From: Cladocopium goreaui
Lineage: Eukaryota > Sar > Dinophyceae > Suessiales > Symbiodiniaceae
NCBI GenBank assembly: GCA_947184155.2
Contig: CAMXCT020002066.1
Span: forward strand, 51,001 to 115,000
Length of the DNA stretch: 64,000 nt
Reading direction: 5' to 3'
The notes under the pieces are model-generated. The model did not search any database, was not told where the DNA came from, and saw only the letters and a list, made by a program, of their open reading frames with translations. Of the stretch, positions 1 to 8,271 are shown piece after piece. Made by a program: the position numbers and the translations under genes. The stretch's first letter is position 1. Every line of letters starts with the position of its first letter.

Positions 1-513
1 GTAGCCTTGGCATCCGTCGCAGCCCTGGCCCTGACAACCCTGGCAGCCTTGATAGCCTTGGCATCCGTCAAACCCCTGGCAGCCGCCTTGACAGCAGCCG
101 CCCTGGCAGCCACAGCCACCACAGCCAGAACAGCTGCCACAGCTGCCACATCCTCCACAGCCGCAGTTGCCACAACCTCCACACCCACAACCGCCACAGC
201 CGCAGCTGCCACATCCACCGCAGCATCCGCAGCCTTGGCAACCGCAGCCTTGGCAGCCACAACCTGGGCAGCCACAACCTTGGCAGCCACAGCCTTGGCA
301 GCCACAGCCTTGGCAGCCACAGCCTTGGCAGCCACAGCCTTGGCAGCCACAGCCTTGGCAGGCACCGCAACCACAGTTGCAACCGCAGCCTTGGCCATAA
401 TTCTGGCAACCGCATCCATACATGTCACAGCCACCACAGCCGCAACTTCCGCAGCTGTTGCCTTGGCTTGGGAGTCTCCAGTCTAGCTCTGCTGCATACC
501 ATCTTACGAGATC
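1..513 (-). CDS. Cys-Gly-Gln repeat protein, partial (continues past the left edge)
   Basis: The minus strand is open without a stop from the window edge to an in-frame TAA at 514-516, and this frame gives a strikingly ordered peptide. Its core (240-360) is the five-residue unit CQGCG repeated about eight times, flanked by CG, GGC and CGSC runs and then by a QGYQGCQGC-type stretch near the edge. About one residue in three is cysteine. The other frames give only Ala/Thr or Pro/Trp runs, so this is the likely coding frame. No start codon precedes the repeats, and an AG at 488-489 could be a splice acceptor. Such composition fits a metal-binding or disulfide-linked structural protein, but I recognise no family and claim no function. 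It has the same orientation as the other host exons. Confidence 0.6.
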
Positions 514-516
514 TTA

Positions 517-2880
517 CGGTGGGTGTACCCAACCAATCATTTCCTGCAAGGCACCAAAACATGGCTCGCTGACAGCTAAACTGCCGCTAGCGCCGTGACT
601 CTCTGATGGGTCTGTGATGAAGTTGCCTCCCAGTCGCCACGGTGGGGAGGCATCTCACCATGCGACGGTACATGTAATTATTTAAGATCATGCAAGTGAC
701 AACTTTCAAATTCGGGTAGCCATACTCAGTACCAGAAACTTAGCATGGACTTAGCATTTATATATCTAAGATGGCCGGCAGTTTTTGTCTCTCTCAACTC
801 TGAGTGGGGTTGTCTCTAAAATAGAGGAACATTACCACCGAAATTGCCGATTTAATCAGGAAGATGATCACCAAGCACGGCGGGGTTCGAAACGTCAGTG
901 GAAGGACAGCGTCAATCGAGAGATTGTGGACGATTGTGGAGCCGAGGAATGTTTTGAATCATCCCAAAAAGCCATAAAAAGCCAACAATTTGAAACCGCC
1001 ATCTCCAAATATCGGATGGAAATGGATGGAACACAAAAAATCTTAATCTTTGAAAAGTCGACGTTCCAAAGATACCGGCGCAACCGCACCTTGCATGGCA
1101 GGCCTGCGGAGCTGAAACAAACTGGGCGAACCATTTTTGTGTTTGTGATAAAGAGGATAGAAAAATGTAGAAAAACATTCAAAAAAACAAGGATATCAAA
1201 GATCGGAAGGCGTTATGTGTGATGATTCAAACATATCAAGCCACATTTAAGATATTGAAGGCATTTTTTTGGATGGATTCCTATGGATTCCCTCTGCCAT
1301 CATCGTTCTGGTGAAATCTTTGAGGGGTCCGGAATCTAGTTGTTGTCTCTTTTTGTGGCGAGCTTGGCAACGTTGGGTCACACATACCGTGGCCTCCAAA
1401 GAAATGTGTCTCTGTAGTATTCTAACATATTCTAACACTTTTACCAGTATGTATCTGTGTTCGGACTACAGAACATGGCATAAACAATCATAATCATAGT
1501 TCTTGCAGTTGTCGCCGTCTCAAAATGATCACTGACCAGTTTCCGACTTCAGATGACCATGGCAATCCCACCTTTTTGGGCTGAGGTGGTTTGAGTCACT
1601 CAAGGCATCAGCGGACAATTTTCTGCGAGAAAAGCTCCGATCAAACTTGTTGTTTTGGGATGTCTCTGCTGTGTGGCTCAAGTGACTTGGAACGCCAATC
1701 CGGGACGGTTTCAGTTTCTGAAATGGTCGATTTTGGGGGATTCCTTCTCTATCGGACATATGTGACATATGGGTGTGTCTGAAAATTGTATATTCCACAA
1801 ATTGCCATGGCTGCCATGGCCATTCAATCTGGAAATGATTTTCAAAACCGCCTTTGGAGGCCAGGTTTCAGACAAACCCGTGCCTTCCTATGATGTCCGT
1901 TGAATGAGAAGACATGAGGATGAAGGATTTCCTTCGACACTGCGAACCGAATTTGAAGACGACTGAGTTCCATCTTCAACTGGGTCACCATATTTGTTGT
2001 CCTTACAAAGCGTGAAAAGTTGGCCAATCTTTCATATCAAGCGTGTCACGCTAGGGCCAAAAGCCTGTGGCGGCCAGTCGCTTCTCTGTTTGTCTCATCT
2101 GTGTGTTCATGGGCAGTACCAAAGCAATCATCTGCCGCAGAGATGGAAAGTCAAGATCCCGCTGCAAACATGCAATGCTACGAAACCAGCAATATCTAAA
2201 AACTGTTTCATGGATTACAAACAGTACCCTGGCTCCATCTATGCAGCTCCTCGGCTGGACAAGTACTTTCCCTTCTCAAAGGCTCAGGAAGATTTGGAAA
2301 TGCCATGGTCTGAGCTTCCTCCAGCAACCATTGAGGGTGACATCTCCAGCTGGGTCACTGCTTCAACACCCCAGCCGCGTCTAGAGCCTCAGTTGAGCTC
2401 AGTTGAGCCATCTCAATGATATGTTCCAGCTTCAAGCTGGAAGACGGGGGGCCATCAAGCATTCAATCCATTTACTGACCTATATACTGACCTTACGGAT
2501 CATCCGTGCAGTCCCTCGAGTCCGCTACATCCGTGTCCTGGAATCTAGTTCTACAACTGTTGCTGGTTTCCGGTATCAAACAATGGATTTACAATGATTT
2601 ACACATCCAAACAAGAGCCAACTTAGTCAGGGAGGGTCATTCAACTTAGCCCCCCAAAACGATCCGCCAACTCAATCAGCTCTCTAAATCCTAACAAAAT
2701 GCAAATTCATTCCACTCGTCCCAAATTTCGAGGTATGCCCACTTATTACAAAAATGTTGCCAAGTGGTAGAGATTGGTAGAGTGGCAGACCGGATGCTGC
2801 ATACGCATTATTTTTTCACACGTTTGAAAAGACAGCTATCCATGTATGGGTATGTGGACCGATGTAGTACCGTCGAGCAG
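517..2880. other. No gene identified; host non-coding DNA
   Basis: Short open frames exist here (for example 785-1222 and 1994-2419 on the plus strand), but none shows a recognisable motif, a repeat pattern or splice-site support. The second, ending at 2419, has an exon-like composition in its last 60 codons and could be the end of a plus-strand exon. I see no RNA gene or mobile element. Confidence 0.4.
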
Positions 2881-2883
2881 CTG

Positions 2884-3355
2884 TATACTACAACTTATAT
2901 ATGTATATATATATATTATCCAGTATCATATATCATATCATATAATATAATATTATATTATATAACTTAATGTTATTATATTCTATCATATTATACAAGA
3001 TTACATTATATGATTATATAATGTAATATAATAAAATATTATATTACATTATATAATAATATAATATAATATAATATTATATAATATAATATAATATTAT
3101 ATAATATAATATAATATTATATAATATAATATAATATTATATAATATAATATTATATTATATTATATTTTATTATATTAAATTTTATTATATTATACTAT
3201 AATATTATATGATATTTTATTATATTATACGATAATATCATATTATATTAAAAAATGTAATATAATACAATATAATATAATACAATCAATCATATAATAT
3301 TATATCATATTATTGTACATATTATTGTACCGTATTATATCATATTCAACTATCC
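2884..3355. repeat. AT-only microsatellite block
   Basis: Nearly pure A/T sequence built from ATAATATAAT/ATTATAT units, with a regular run of a 17-18-base unit around 3055-3150 and many self-complementary stretches. It has no coding potential. Confidence 0.9.
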
Positions 3356-3552
3356 ATGAAGATGGCATTTCACAAACAATCTACCACCACTACATACACC
3401 GCCAATGGTAGAGCGATCAAAAGTCGTGAACTCACAGGCAATAGAAAGCCCAGGACATCCCAGGACAAGAACTGCGAAAAGAACATGGGCCGCTTCGGTA
3501 ACCAAAGATGGCAACGGAGGTTTTAATGAATTACATATATATATATATATAT

Positions 3553-3664
3553 ACCCTCTGGTGAACTAACATAGCAATGGAAAATGGCCATAGAAATAGT
3601 GGATTTTCCCATTAAAAATGGGTGGATTTTCCATTGCTATGTAAACGTTCACCAGGCCGGGTAT
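3553..3664. mobile_element. MITE family A, copy 1
   Basis: This is a 110-bp palindromic element. Its left arm begins CCCTCTGGTGAACTAACATA and its right arm is the imperfect reverse complement ending near CGTTCACCAGGCCGGG. TATA flanks both ends and may be the target duplication. Related copies with the same termini lie at 45430-45537 and 57181-57289. It has no coding capacity, so it would have depended on a transposase elsewhere. Confidence 0.7.
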
Positions 3665-4034
3665 ATAGAATGGGAACAATCATCTGCAGGTGGATTTTCC
3701 AGCCATGTCTGATCATCCTGCGTTCACCAAGCTGAAATAAACTCATTATTTGGAGTGGAAAAGAAAGCAAAAAAAGAGTCGCTGCTGGTCCAGACTTGGC
3801 TTAAAATTAGTTCATTTCCAGGATGAATAGAAATGAATAGAATATGCCATGTAGAGATGCGTCCTACCACTCTGAGATTTTCTTGATCTTTAGTAACCTG
3901 TGGCTATCTAATAGTTTGCCATCGAAAAGCGGTAAGTTCTACAGTTTCTAGAACGGAAATCATCTAGAGTCTTTGCACGGGCCATTTTCCATAGCTGTTC
4001 GATTGCCACAGGCCAATTGTTCCACCAATACAAC

Positions 4035-4099
4035 CCGTGGCGAGCCGCGCCAATAGCCAGAAGTACGCCAGTGAAGAACAGCAACCCCGTGAGATCTAC
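4035..4099 (-). CDS. nhaD: NhaD-type antiporter, downstream exon (left of the transposon)
   Basis: After a CTCAG acceptor the minus strand encodes VDLTGLLFFTGVLLAIGA and a few more residues before a GT donor at 4034. This matches the region of plant and algal NhaD proteins that reads roughly 'R-I/V-D-x-x-G-x-L-F-F-x-G-I-L-L', a transmembrane helix in the second half of the protein. It lies on the same strand as, and downstream of, the NhaD exons at 37-58 kb, with the virus-like element between. The following exons, which should carry the 'DNVP' motif, were not found in 1-4000. It could instead belong to a second, tandem NhaD copy. Confidence 0.6.
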
Positions 4100-4154
4100 C
4101 TGAGCCGTGTTTTTGCCGAACAGAAACAGGCTTGCTGCTCTCACAGATACATTG

Positions 4155-4257
4155 TCTTACTGGTGCTTAGCAGGGAATGAGGGAATGATCCACAATAACT
4201 ATCAATAATAATCCCATTCCCTCATTCCCATCCGTTCCCTGCTAAGCACCAGTAAGA
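4155..4257. mobile_element. Palindromic MITE-like element
   Basis: Inverted arms begin TCTTACTGGTGCTTAGCAGG and end in its reverse complement, with a second complementary block GGGAATGAGGGAATG / CATTCCCTCATTCCC inside. The whole 103 bp can fold into one hairpin. It lies between the NhaD exon at 4.0 kb and the transposon's left end. Confidence 0.6.
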
Positions 4258-4657
4258 TTTAGGGGACACTTGCCATTTTTCTTGACCCAGAGTGAATAAT
4301 ACAGGATGCCTATGGGTTGGAGCAACCCGGACACATGGGGAGAGGGTGCAGCAATCCAACATAGGATTAGCATCACTACCATACCATAGCCTATGGTATG
4401 ACCCAAGTATAAGCTCATTCAGTAGCCATTCACCAACTCAAGGGCACATGGCTGAGATTCAACAATTTTGAACCATCTTCAAATATCAAGTTTGTTGGTT
4501 CAAGCACTAGACAGTCCACCATATTCCCGATTTATTGGTTATATCATGTCCCATGACCCATAATATCCTAGATATATCCCCATTATGGCTGGCTATAGTC
4601 CTATTTTATGGGGAAATGAGTTATCATATGTTATCATATCCCATCATAATGAGAATA

Positions 4658-4663
4658 TATGGG
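4658..4663. repeat. Target-site duplication, left copy (TATGGG)
   Basis: Six bases directly outside the left terminal inverted repeat that recur at 25111-25116. Six base pairs is the duplication length typical of Polintons and other rve-integrase elements. Confidence 0.75.
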
Positions 4664-4923
4664 AAAAATGGAAAAATGGGGGTTTCAGGGCGTTTATGTT
4701 TGTATGTTGCTTGTTATGATTTTGTGTTGGGGTTCAATGTTTCATCCTTGGTTTTGATGATTTTTCAGGTGGGGTTTTGGGGGTAATTTTGATGCTAAAG
4801 TGATGTGTTAATGTTTGGATTGAATGGGGGTAGGATTTGTTTAGGCTGTTGGGGTTTTCTGTTTGTGTTTGGGTGGGTGATTACTTCATAATATATTTTA
4901 TTAAGATATTATGAATTAATCAT
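4664..4923. repeat. Left terminal inverted repeat
   Basis: About 260 bp, reverse-complementary to 24853-25110 with roughly nine in ten positions agreeing by eye. Differences cluster near 4750-4760 and 4825-4850. The inner end contains a perfect 10-bp hairpin (4885-4894 with 4906-4915). It ends five bases before the stop codon of the first gene. Confidence 0.9.
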
Positions 4924-4928
4924 CAGGT

Positions 4929-5351
4929 TTAATGCCTCCACTTTTCATCACCACTACCTATTCCATCCCAACATTGAGAAACAATCGTTTTGATGTTGTA
5001 GAACACTAAAATGATTGTGTCTCTATCAAGTCCTCGTTGGTCAATCAAGTATCCCAACACTGACAATAGTGTATAATAGTTTTGTTGTAATGCTCTCATT
5101 CCTCCTCTGTGATGTATCCTCTCACCGTCTTTTCTGATTAAGTCTTTATGAAATATGTTTTCATAAATTTCTTTCATAAGGTCGTGGTTTATCTCTCCAT
5201 ACTCTGCGTATTGCTCCAAAGATTGTTTTTGCTTAAGTATTAGGTCATATTCTATAAACTTATAATCAGGATATGGGTTTTCTTTTATGAAATTTATTAA
5301 TCTTTCTCTATCTCTTTTCAGTTCCTCTTCACTAACTCCAATCATTGGCAT
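4929..5351 (-). CDS. Unknown element protein, 'WDGIG' paralog 1
   Basis: A 140-residue acidic, helix-rich protein I do not recognise. Its C-terminal part (residues about 60-134) lines up with that of the neighbouring gene 5408-5887. Both have a 'MK-x-x-YEN' segment, a long amphipathic stretch, and a closing W-D-G-I-G shortly before the end. It is the outermost gene at the left end, and its stop lies five bases inside the TIR. The start at 5351 is fixed by a class A promoter motif 28-36 bases upstream. There is no signal peptide or membrane segment. A role in early infection or host interaction would be a guess. Confidence 0.7.
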   Translation of the reverse strand: MPMIGVSEEELKRDRERLINFIKENPYPDYKFIEYDLILKQKQSLEQYAEYGEINHDLMKEIYENIFHKDLIRKDGERIHHRGGMRALQQNYYTLLSVLGYLIDQRGLDRDTIILVFYNIKTIVSQCWDGIGSGDEKWRH

Positions 5352-5378
5352 TTTCTCTTACTATATATAGGTATTTTT

Positions 5379-5387
5379 TCTTTAAGT
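5379..5387 (-). promoter_or_regulatory. Class A promoter motif for 4929-5351
   Basis: ACTTAAAGA on the coding strand, followed by an A-run and TACCTATATATAGTAAGA directly before the start codon. Confidence 0.7.
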
Positions 5388-5407
5388 AATTTTGATGTCT
5401 TGTTCAT

Positions 5408-5887
5408 TTATGCTTTCCACTTTCCTATTCCATCCCACCAGTGTTCAATTACTCTCATTTGTGTTAAGCACGGTTTGTTTGTATCGTTTAGTTCATCCAT
5501 CGCTATTGATAAAAGAGTTATATTAATAATCATTGCGTTGAATTCACCATCACGGTTAAGTTCCTTACCGCAATCAATGATGACTTTTTTATCAGTGAGG
5601 TTTTCATACATCTTTTTCATTATATCAAATCTTACGAACGAATATATTATCATTCCATTTACTCCTTCATTATCTTTCATCCCATCAATTACTTTCTTCC
5701 AAAATTTTTCTCCTTCCTCGTCATCGGGTGAAGGCATAGGATGACACCTTACAAAGTCTCTAATCTCTTCATCTTCTTTTTCTATTGCTTGTCTATCACA
5801 TTCGTGTTCATCTTCGCTTTCACTACCAAAGTCAGCATATATACCGATATTACCTGTATCTATAACCTCAATTTTTGCTCTACTCAT
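5408..5887 (-). CDS. Unknown element protein, 'WDGIG' paralog 2
   Basis: A 159-residue protein with a very acidic N-terminal third (residues 22-60, rich in Asp/Glu) and a C-terminal two-thirds related to gene 4929-5351, again closing with W-W-D-G-I-G. The pair probably arose by tandem duplication within the element. The intergenic regions before both genes are nearly identical, so the promoter was duplicated as well. I recognise no family. The start at 5887 is supported by the class A promoter. Its position beside another paralog at one end suggests an accessory rather than a structural role. Confidence 0.7.
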   Translation of the reverse strand: MSRAKIEVIDTGNIGIYADFGSESEDEHECDRQAIEKEDEEIRDFVRCHPMPSPDDEEGEKFWKKVIDGMKDNEGVNGMIIYSFVRFDIMKKMYENLTDKKVIIDCGKELNRDGEFNAMIINITLLSIAMDELNDTNKPCLTQMRVIEHWWDGIGKWKA

Positions 5888-5914
5888 TTTCTCTTACTAT
5901 GTATAGGTATTTTT

Positions 5915-5927
5915 TCTTTAATTAAGT
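5915..5927 (-). promoter_or_regulatory. Class A promoter motif for 5408-5887 (variant)
   Basis: ACTTAATTAAAGA, the class A motif with a four-base TTAA duplication, followed by the same TACCTATACATAGTAAGA stretch. Confidence 0.6.
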
Positions 5928-5943
5928 AATTTTGTGGTCTCTT

Positions 5944-6348
5944 TCAGTTTTCGGGTTCAGGTCGTTTTTCTTCGTTCTTTATCTCTTCTATCATCCTTCT
6001 AATTTTGTCTATACCGTGTTCTCTGTCAAATCCTTCCATTACATTTCTCACTTTTTCCAAACCGATATGCCTTTCAATCTCTTCGTCTGTCATTTGTCGG
6101 AATTGTTCTTTATATTCTTCATCATACTCTTCTTCGTCTTCATCTTCATAGTTCATAAACATTTCCATTCGTTGCTTTTCCAGTTCCATAAGTTTGTTTT
6201 CCATCTGTTGGAATTTCATTTGCTTCTTGTAGCACTTGCCACAAACATTCACGAAGGTTTTGAGCAAGTAGTTCCAATTAGGTTGGTTTCTATCGTTCAG
6301 GGTTATAACATCTGTCATTATACGACATCCACAGTCAAATTTAGTCAT
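5944..6348 (-). CDS. Small cysteine-motif / coiled-coil protein
   Basis: A 134-residue protein of unknown function. The first 40 residues hold C-G-C (residues 6-8) and C-G-K-C (36-39), enough ligands for one zinc site. Residues 40-134 are charged and predicted helical, with an acidic run (EDEDEEEYDEEY) in the middle, resembling a coiled coil. It is divergent from the integrase gene across an 87-bp shared promoter region. This gene uses the class A motif and the integrase uses the TCTA motif, so the two directions probably fire at different times. Confidence 0.65.
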   Translation of the reverse strand: MTKFDCGCRIMTDVITLNDRNQPNWNYLLKTFVNVCGKCYKKQMKFQQMENKLMELEKQRMEMFMNYEDEDEEEYDEEYKEQFRQMTDEEIERHIGLEKVRNVMEGFDREHGIDKIRRMIEEIKNEEKRPEPEN

Positions 6349-6380
6349 CTTATTTAGTCTTACTATATATAGGTATTTTT

Positions 6381-6389
6381 TCTTTAAGT
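6381..6389 (-). promoter_or_regulatory. Class A promoter motif for 5944-6348
   Basis: ACTTAAAGA, 33 bases upstream of the start codon, followed by TACCTATATATAGTAAGA. Confidence 0.7.
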
Positions 6390-6419
6390 ATTTTTTTTTA
6401 TTGTTGATAATTTTAAAAA

Positions 6420-6423
6420 TCTA
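6420..6423 (+). promoter_or_regulatory. TCTA promoter motif for the integrase
   Basis: TCTA in an AT-only context, 16 bases upstream of the ATG at 6436. Confidence 0.65.
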
Positions 6424-6435
6424 ATATTATAATAT

Positions 6436-7377
6436 ATGGCAAGGAGACTATCAAGAGATGACATCATAAGCAATGTCTATTATAATCTTGAAACGGGCTT
6501 CGGCTCAATCAATGAGACCCTCAAGAAAGCCAAGGAACAAGACCAGACCATCAACAGGGTGGATGTGGAAAACTTTATGAGGAAACAGCCCAACAAACAG
6601 ATTAGAAAATACAGGGGTTCAAACTCCTACACCGCACCCTTCGCAAGATTTGAATATCAGATTGACATAATGGATATGAAACCCCTTACCAAAGAACCAG
6701 AGACGAAAATTCCCATCAAGAACGACGAACCGAGATATGGGTTGGTGGTCATTGACATCTTCAGCAAGTTGGCAAACGTCGTCCCTATGAAAGAAAAATC
6801 CGGACCAATCACATTATCGGCGATGAAGGAGAGTTTCAACAAAATGGGTTTTCCAATGTCCGTTTATAGTGATAATGACCGTGCCTTCCAAGCAGGGGTA
6901 AAAGAGTTCTTTGAGAAAGAAGGCATCACTCACGTCGTCACCCTAACTCACGCCAATGTTGTGGAGCGTTTCATAAGAACAATGAAGAATATGATACACG
7001 ACAGGGTGAGGTTTAATCGCGGTAGTTGGACTGTTATGTTGTCCAAAGCGTTAGATAAATACAACGACACCGTCCATTCATCCACCAAAATGAAACCCAA
7101 GGATGCCCACGACGACAAGAACCATATGGACGTCAGGGTGAATTTGACAAGGAGGGAAAAGAACACTCGCAAATATCCAGAGGTCAAAGTGAATGATATG
7201 GTCAAGGTCTTTGAGAAGAAAAAAGACAACTACACCGAGAGGAAGGAGTATAACTCAAAATGGAGCAATCAATCCTACAAAATTGTCAAGATAGAATACG
7301 ATGATGTCGGAAACAGAACCTTCAAACTGGAAGGATTGAACAAACCGTATTTGAGGCACGAGATTTTGAAAGTATAA
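6436..7377 (+). CDS. rve-family (retroviral-type) integrase
   Basis: A 313-residue DDE integrase that would insert the element's DNA into the host genome, leaving the 6-bp duplication seen at its ends. Residues 1-60 form a helical DNA-binding start. The catalytic core runs from about 70 to 200: D77 in 'QIDIMD', the 'VVIDIFSK' strand at 105-111, D146 in 'YSDNDRAF', and E177 in 'VVERFIRTMKN', which gives the D-D-E triad. The D146-E177 distance is 31 residues, about three shorter than I expect for Polinton integrases. A basic SH3-like tail (230-313) follows. The frame is intact with all three acidic residues present. It lies directly after a TCTA motif and heads a plus-strand block of four genes. 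Confidence 0.93.
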   Translation: MARRLSRDDIISNVYYNLETGFGSINETLKKAKEQDQTINRVDVENFMRKQPNKQIRKYRGSNSYTAPFARFEYQIDIMDMKPLTKEPETKIPIKNDEPRYGLVVIDIFSKLANVVPMKEKSGPITLSAMKESFNKMGFPMSVYSDNDRAFQAGVKEFFEKEGITHVVTLTHANVVERFIRTMKNMIHDRVRFNRGSWTVMLSKALDKYNDTVHSSTKMKPKDAHDDKNHMDVRVNLTRREKNTRKYPEVKVNDMVKVFEKKKDNYTERKEYNSKWSNQSYKIVKIEYDDVGNRTFKLEGLNKPYLRHEILKV

Positions 7378-7384
7378 AAAATTA

Positions 7385-7388
7385 TCTA
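7385..7388 (+). promoter_or_regulatory. TCTA promoter motif for 7401-7775
   Basis: TCTA followed by TAATATTAATAT, 16 bases upstream of the ATG. Confidence 0.65.
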
Positions 7389-7400
7389 TAATATTAATAT

Positions 7401-7775
7401 ATGACAGAGGTAGTCGTAAAAGAGATTGATAATGAAGAACCCAAGGAAGAAACAATACCAGAACCAATACAGGAAGAAGCACGGCAAAGCCCTGCTTCCT
7501 ATCGGGAAGCACCGAAAGAAGAGGAGAAACCAGAAGAAACAATTGAACCACCCGTTGAAAAGAAACCGCAACCAGCGCCAAAGCCCAAAAGGGTAAGACC
7601 GTCAAGGGCGAAACCACCTTTTGACCCAGAAGCATTCAAAAACGACCTTGTAAAACAAATAAAGGAAGAACTACAAAGTGCGATGTCCGCCAGAGACACC
7701 TACAACAAAGCCAAAGAGGAAAAGAACAAAGCGACGAGAGAGAAATTGAAATCTTTAGCATCAAAAATTTTATAA
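7401..7775 (+). CDS. Pro/Glu/Lys-rich disordered protein
   Basis: A 124-residue protein of low-complexity composition. Residues 1-60 are Glu/Pro-rich and acidic, 54-75 are Pro/Lys/Arg-rich (PKPKRVRPSRAKPP, nuclear-signal-like), and 75-124 form a charged helix ending in KSLASKIL. I recognise no family. Its start has a TCTA motif and it lies 23 bp after the integrase stop. A structural or DNA-condensing accessory role is possible from its charge but not shown. Confidence 0.6.
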   Translation: MTEVVVKEIDNEEPKEETIPEPIQEEARQSPASYREAPKEEEKPEETIEPPVEKKPQPAPKPKRVRPSRAKPPFDPEAFKNDLVKQIKEELQSAMSARDTYNKAKEEKNKATREKLKSLASKIL

Positions 7776-7791
7776 AGTATTATATATAAAA

Positions 7792-8241
7792 ATGAACATC
7801 AAGGAACAGAAAACGGAACTCAACAAAACTGACATCTACGAAAACGTCCGCAAGGACATCAACAGAAGACAAACCGTCCATTCAAACAAAAGTGCCAATT
7901 ACCGGAGCGGAACGCCCGAAATGCCAGACAGAAGAAAAAACGTGTATAGTAGTTATGACCACTACTACCACAACGACAGCAACACGGCAAGGATGCCAAC
8001 TCACAACCATCATCTTTACCTGAAGCGTCTTCTTGAATATCACAACACCGAGCACGATTACAAGGTCTTACAAGTAAAGCGGAGGATGAAGGAAGAGAAT
8101 GAGATGCTACAGAACGAAATGACAAGGTTGAGGGAGGTGAGGAAAAATCACAGATTGGAAGATTACGGGGCGAACGTCCAGAATATGAAACAGAGAATTG
8201 ATGAGTATAAACAGTGGTTGAGAGGCGATACACAAGATTAA
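7792..8241 (+). CDS. Coiled-coil protein of unknown function
   Basis: A 149-residue hydrophilic protein. Residues 1-75 are polar with many Asn, Tyr and His, and 80-145 form a continuous charged helix (KRRMKEENEMLQNEMTRLRE) typical of a coiled coil. It has no recognised family and no membrane segment. The gene starts 16 bp after the previous stop. Its upstream region has TATAAAGTATTATATATA in place of a TCTA, so it may be co-transcribed or use a variant site. Confidence 0.6.
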   Translation: MNIKEQKTELNKTDIYENVRKDINRRQTVHSNKSANYRSGTPEMPDRRKNVYSSYDHYYHNDSNTARMPTHNHHLYLKRLLEYHNTEHDYKVLQVKRRMKEENEMLQNEMTRLREVRKNHRLEDYGANVQNMKQRIDEYKQWLRGDTQD

Positions 8242-8249
8242 TATAAAAA

Positions 8250-8253
8250 TCTA
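8250..8253 (+). promoter_or_regulatory. TCTA promoter motif for 8272-9567
   Basis: AAAAATCTAAAGTATTAATA, 22 bases upstream of the ATG; one of the clearest versions. Confidence 0.7.
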
Positions 8254-8271
8254 AAGTATTAATATATAGCA

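Noticed and set aside
7-486. Ala/Thr-rich plus-strand frame at the left edge.
   Set aside because: The minus-strand CQGCG frame over the same bases is far more ordered and also has no stop.
785-1222. A 145-codon plus-strand frame.
   Set aside because: No motif, no splice support, irregular composition, and overlapping frames on the other strand are equally long.
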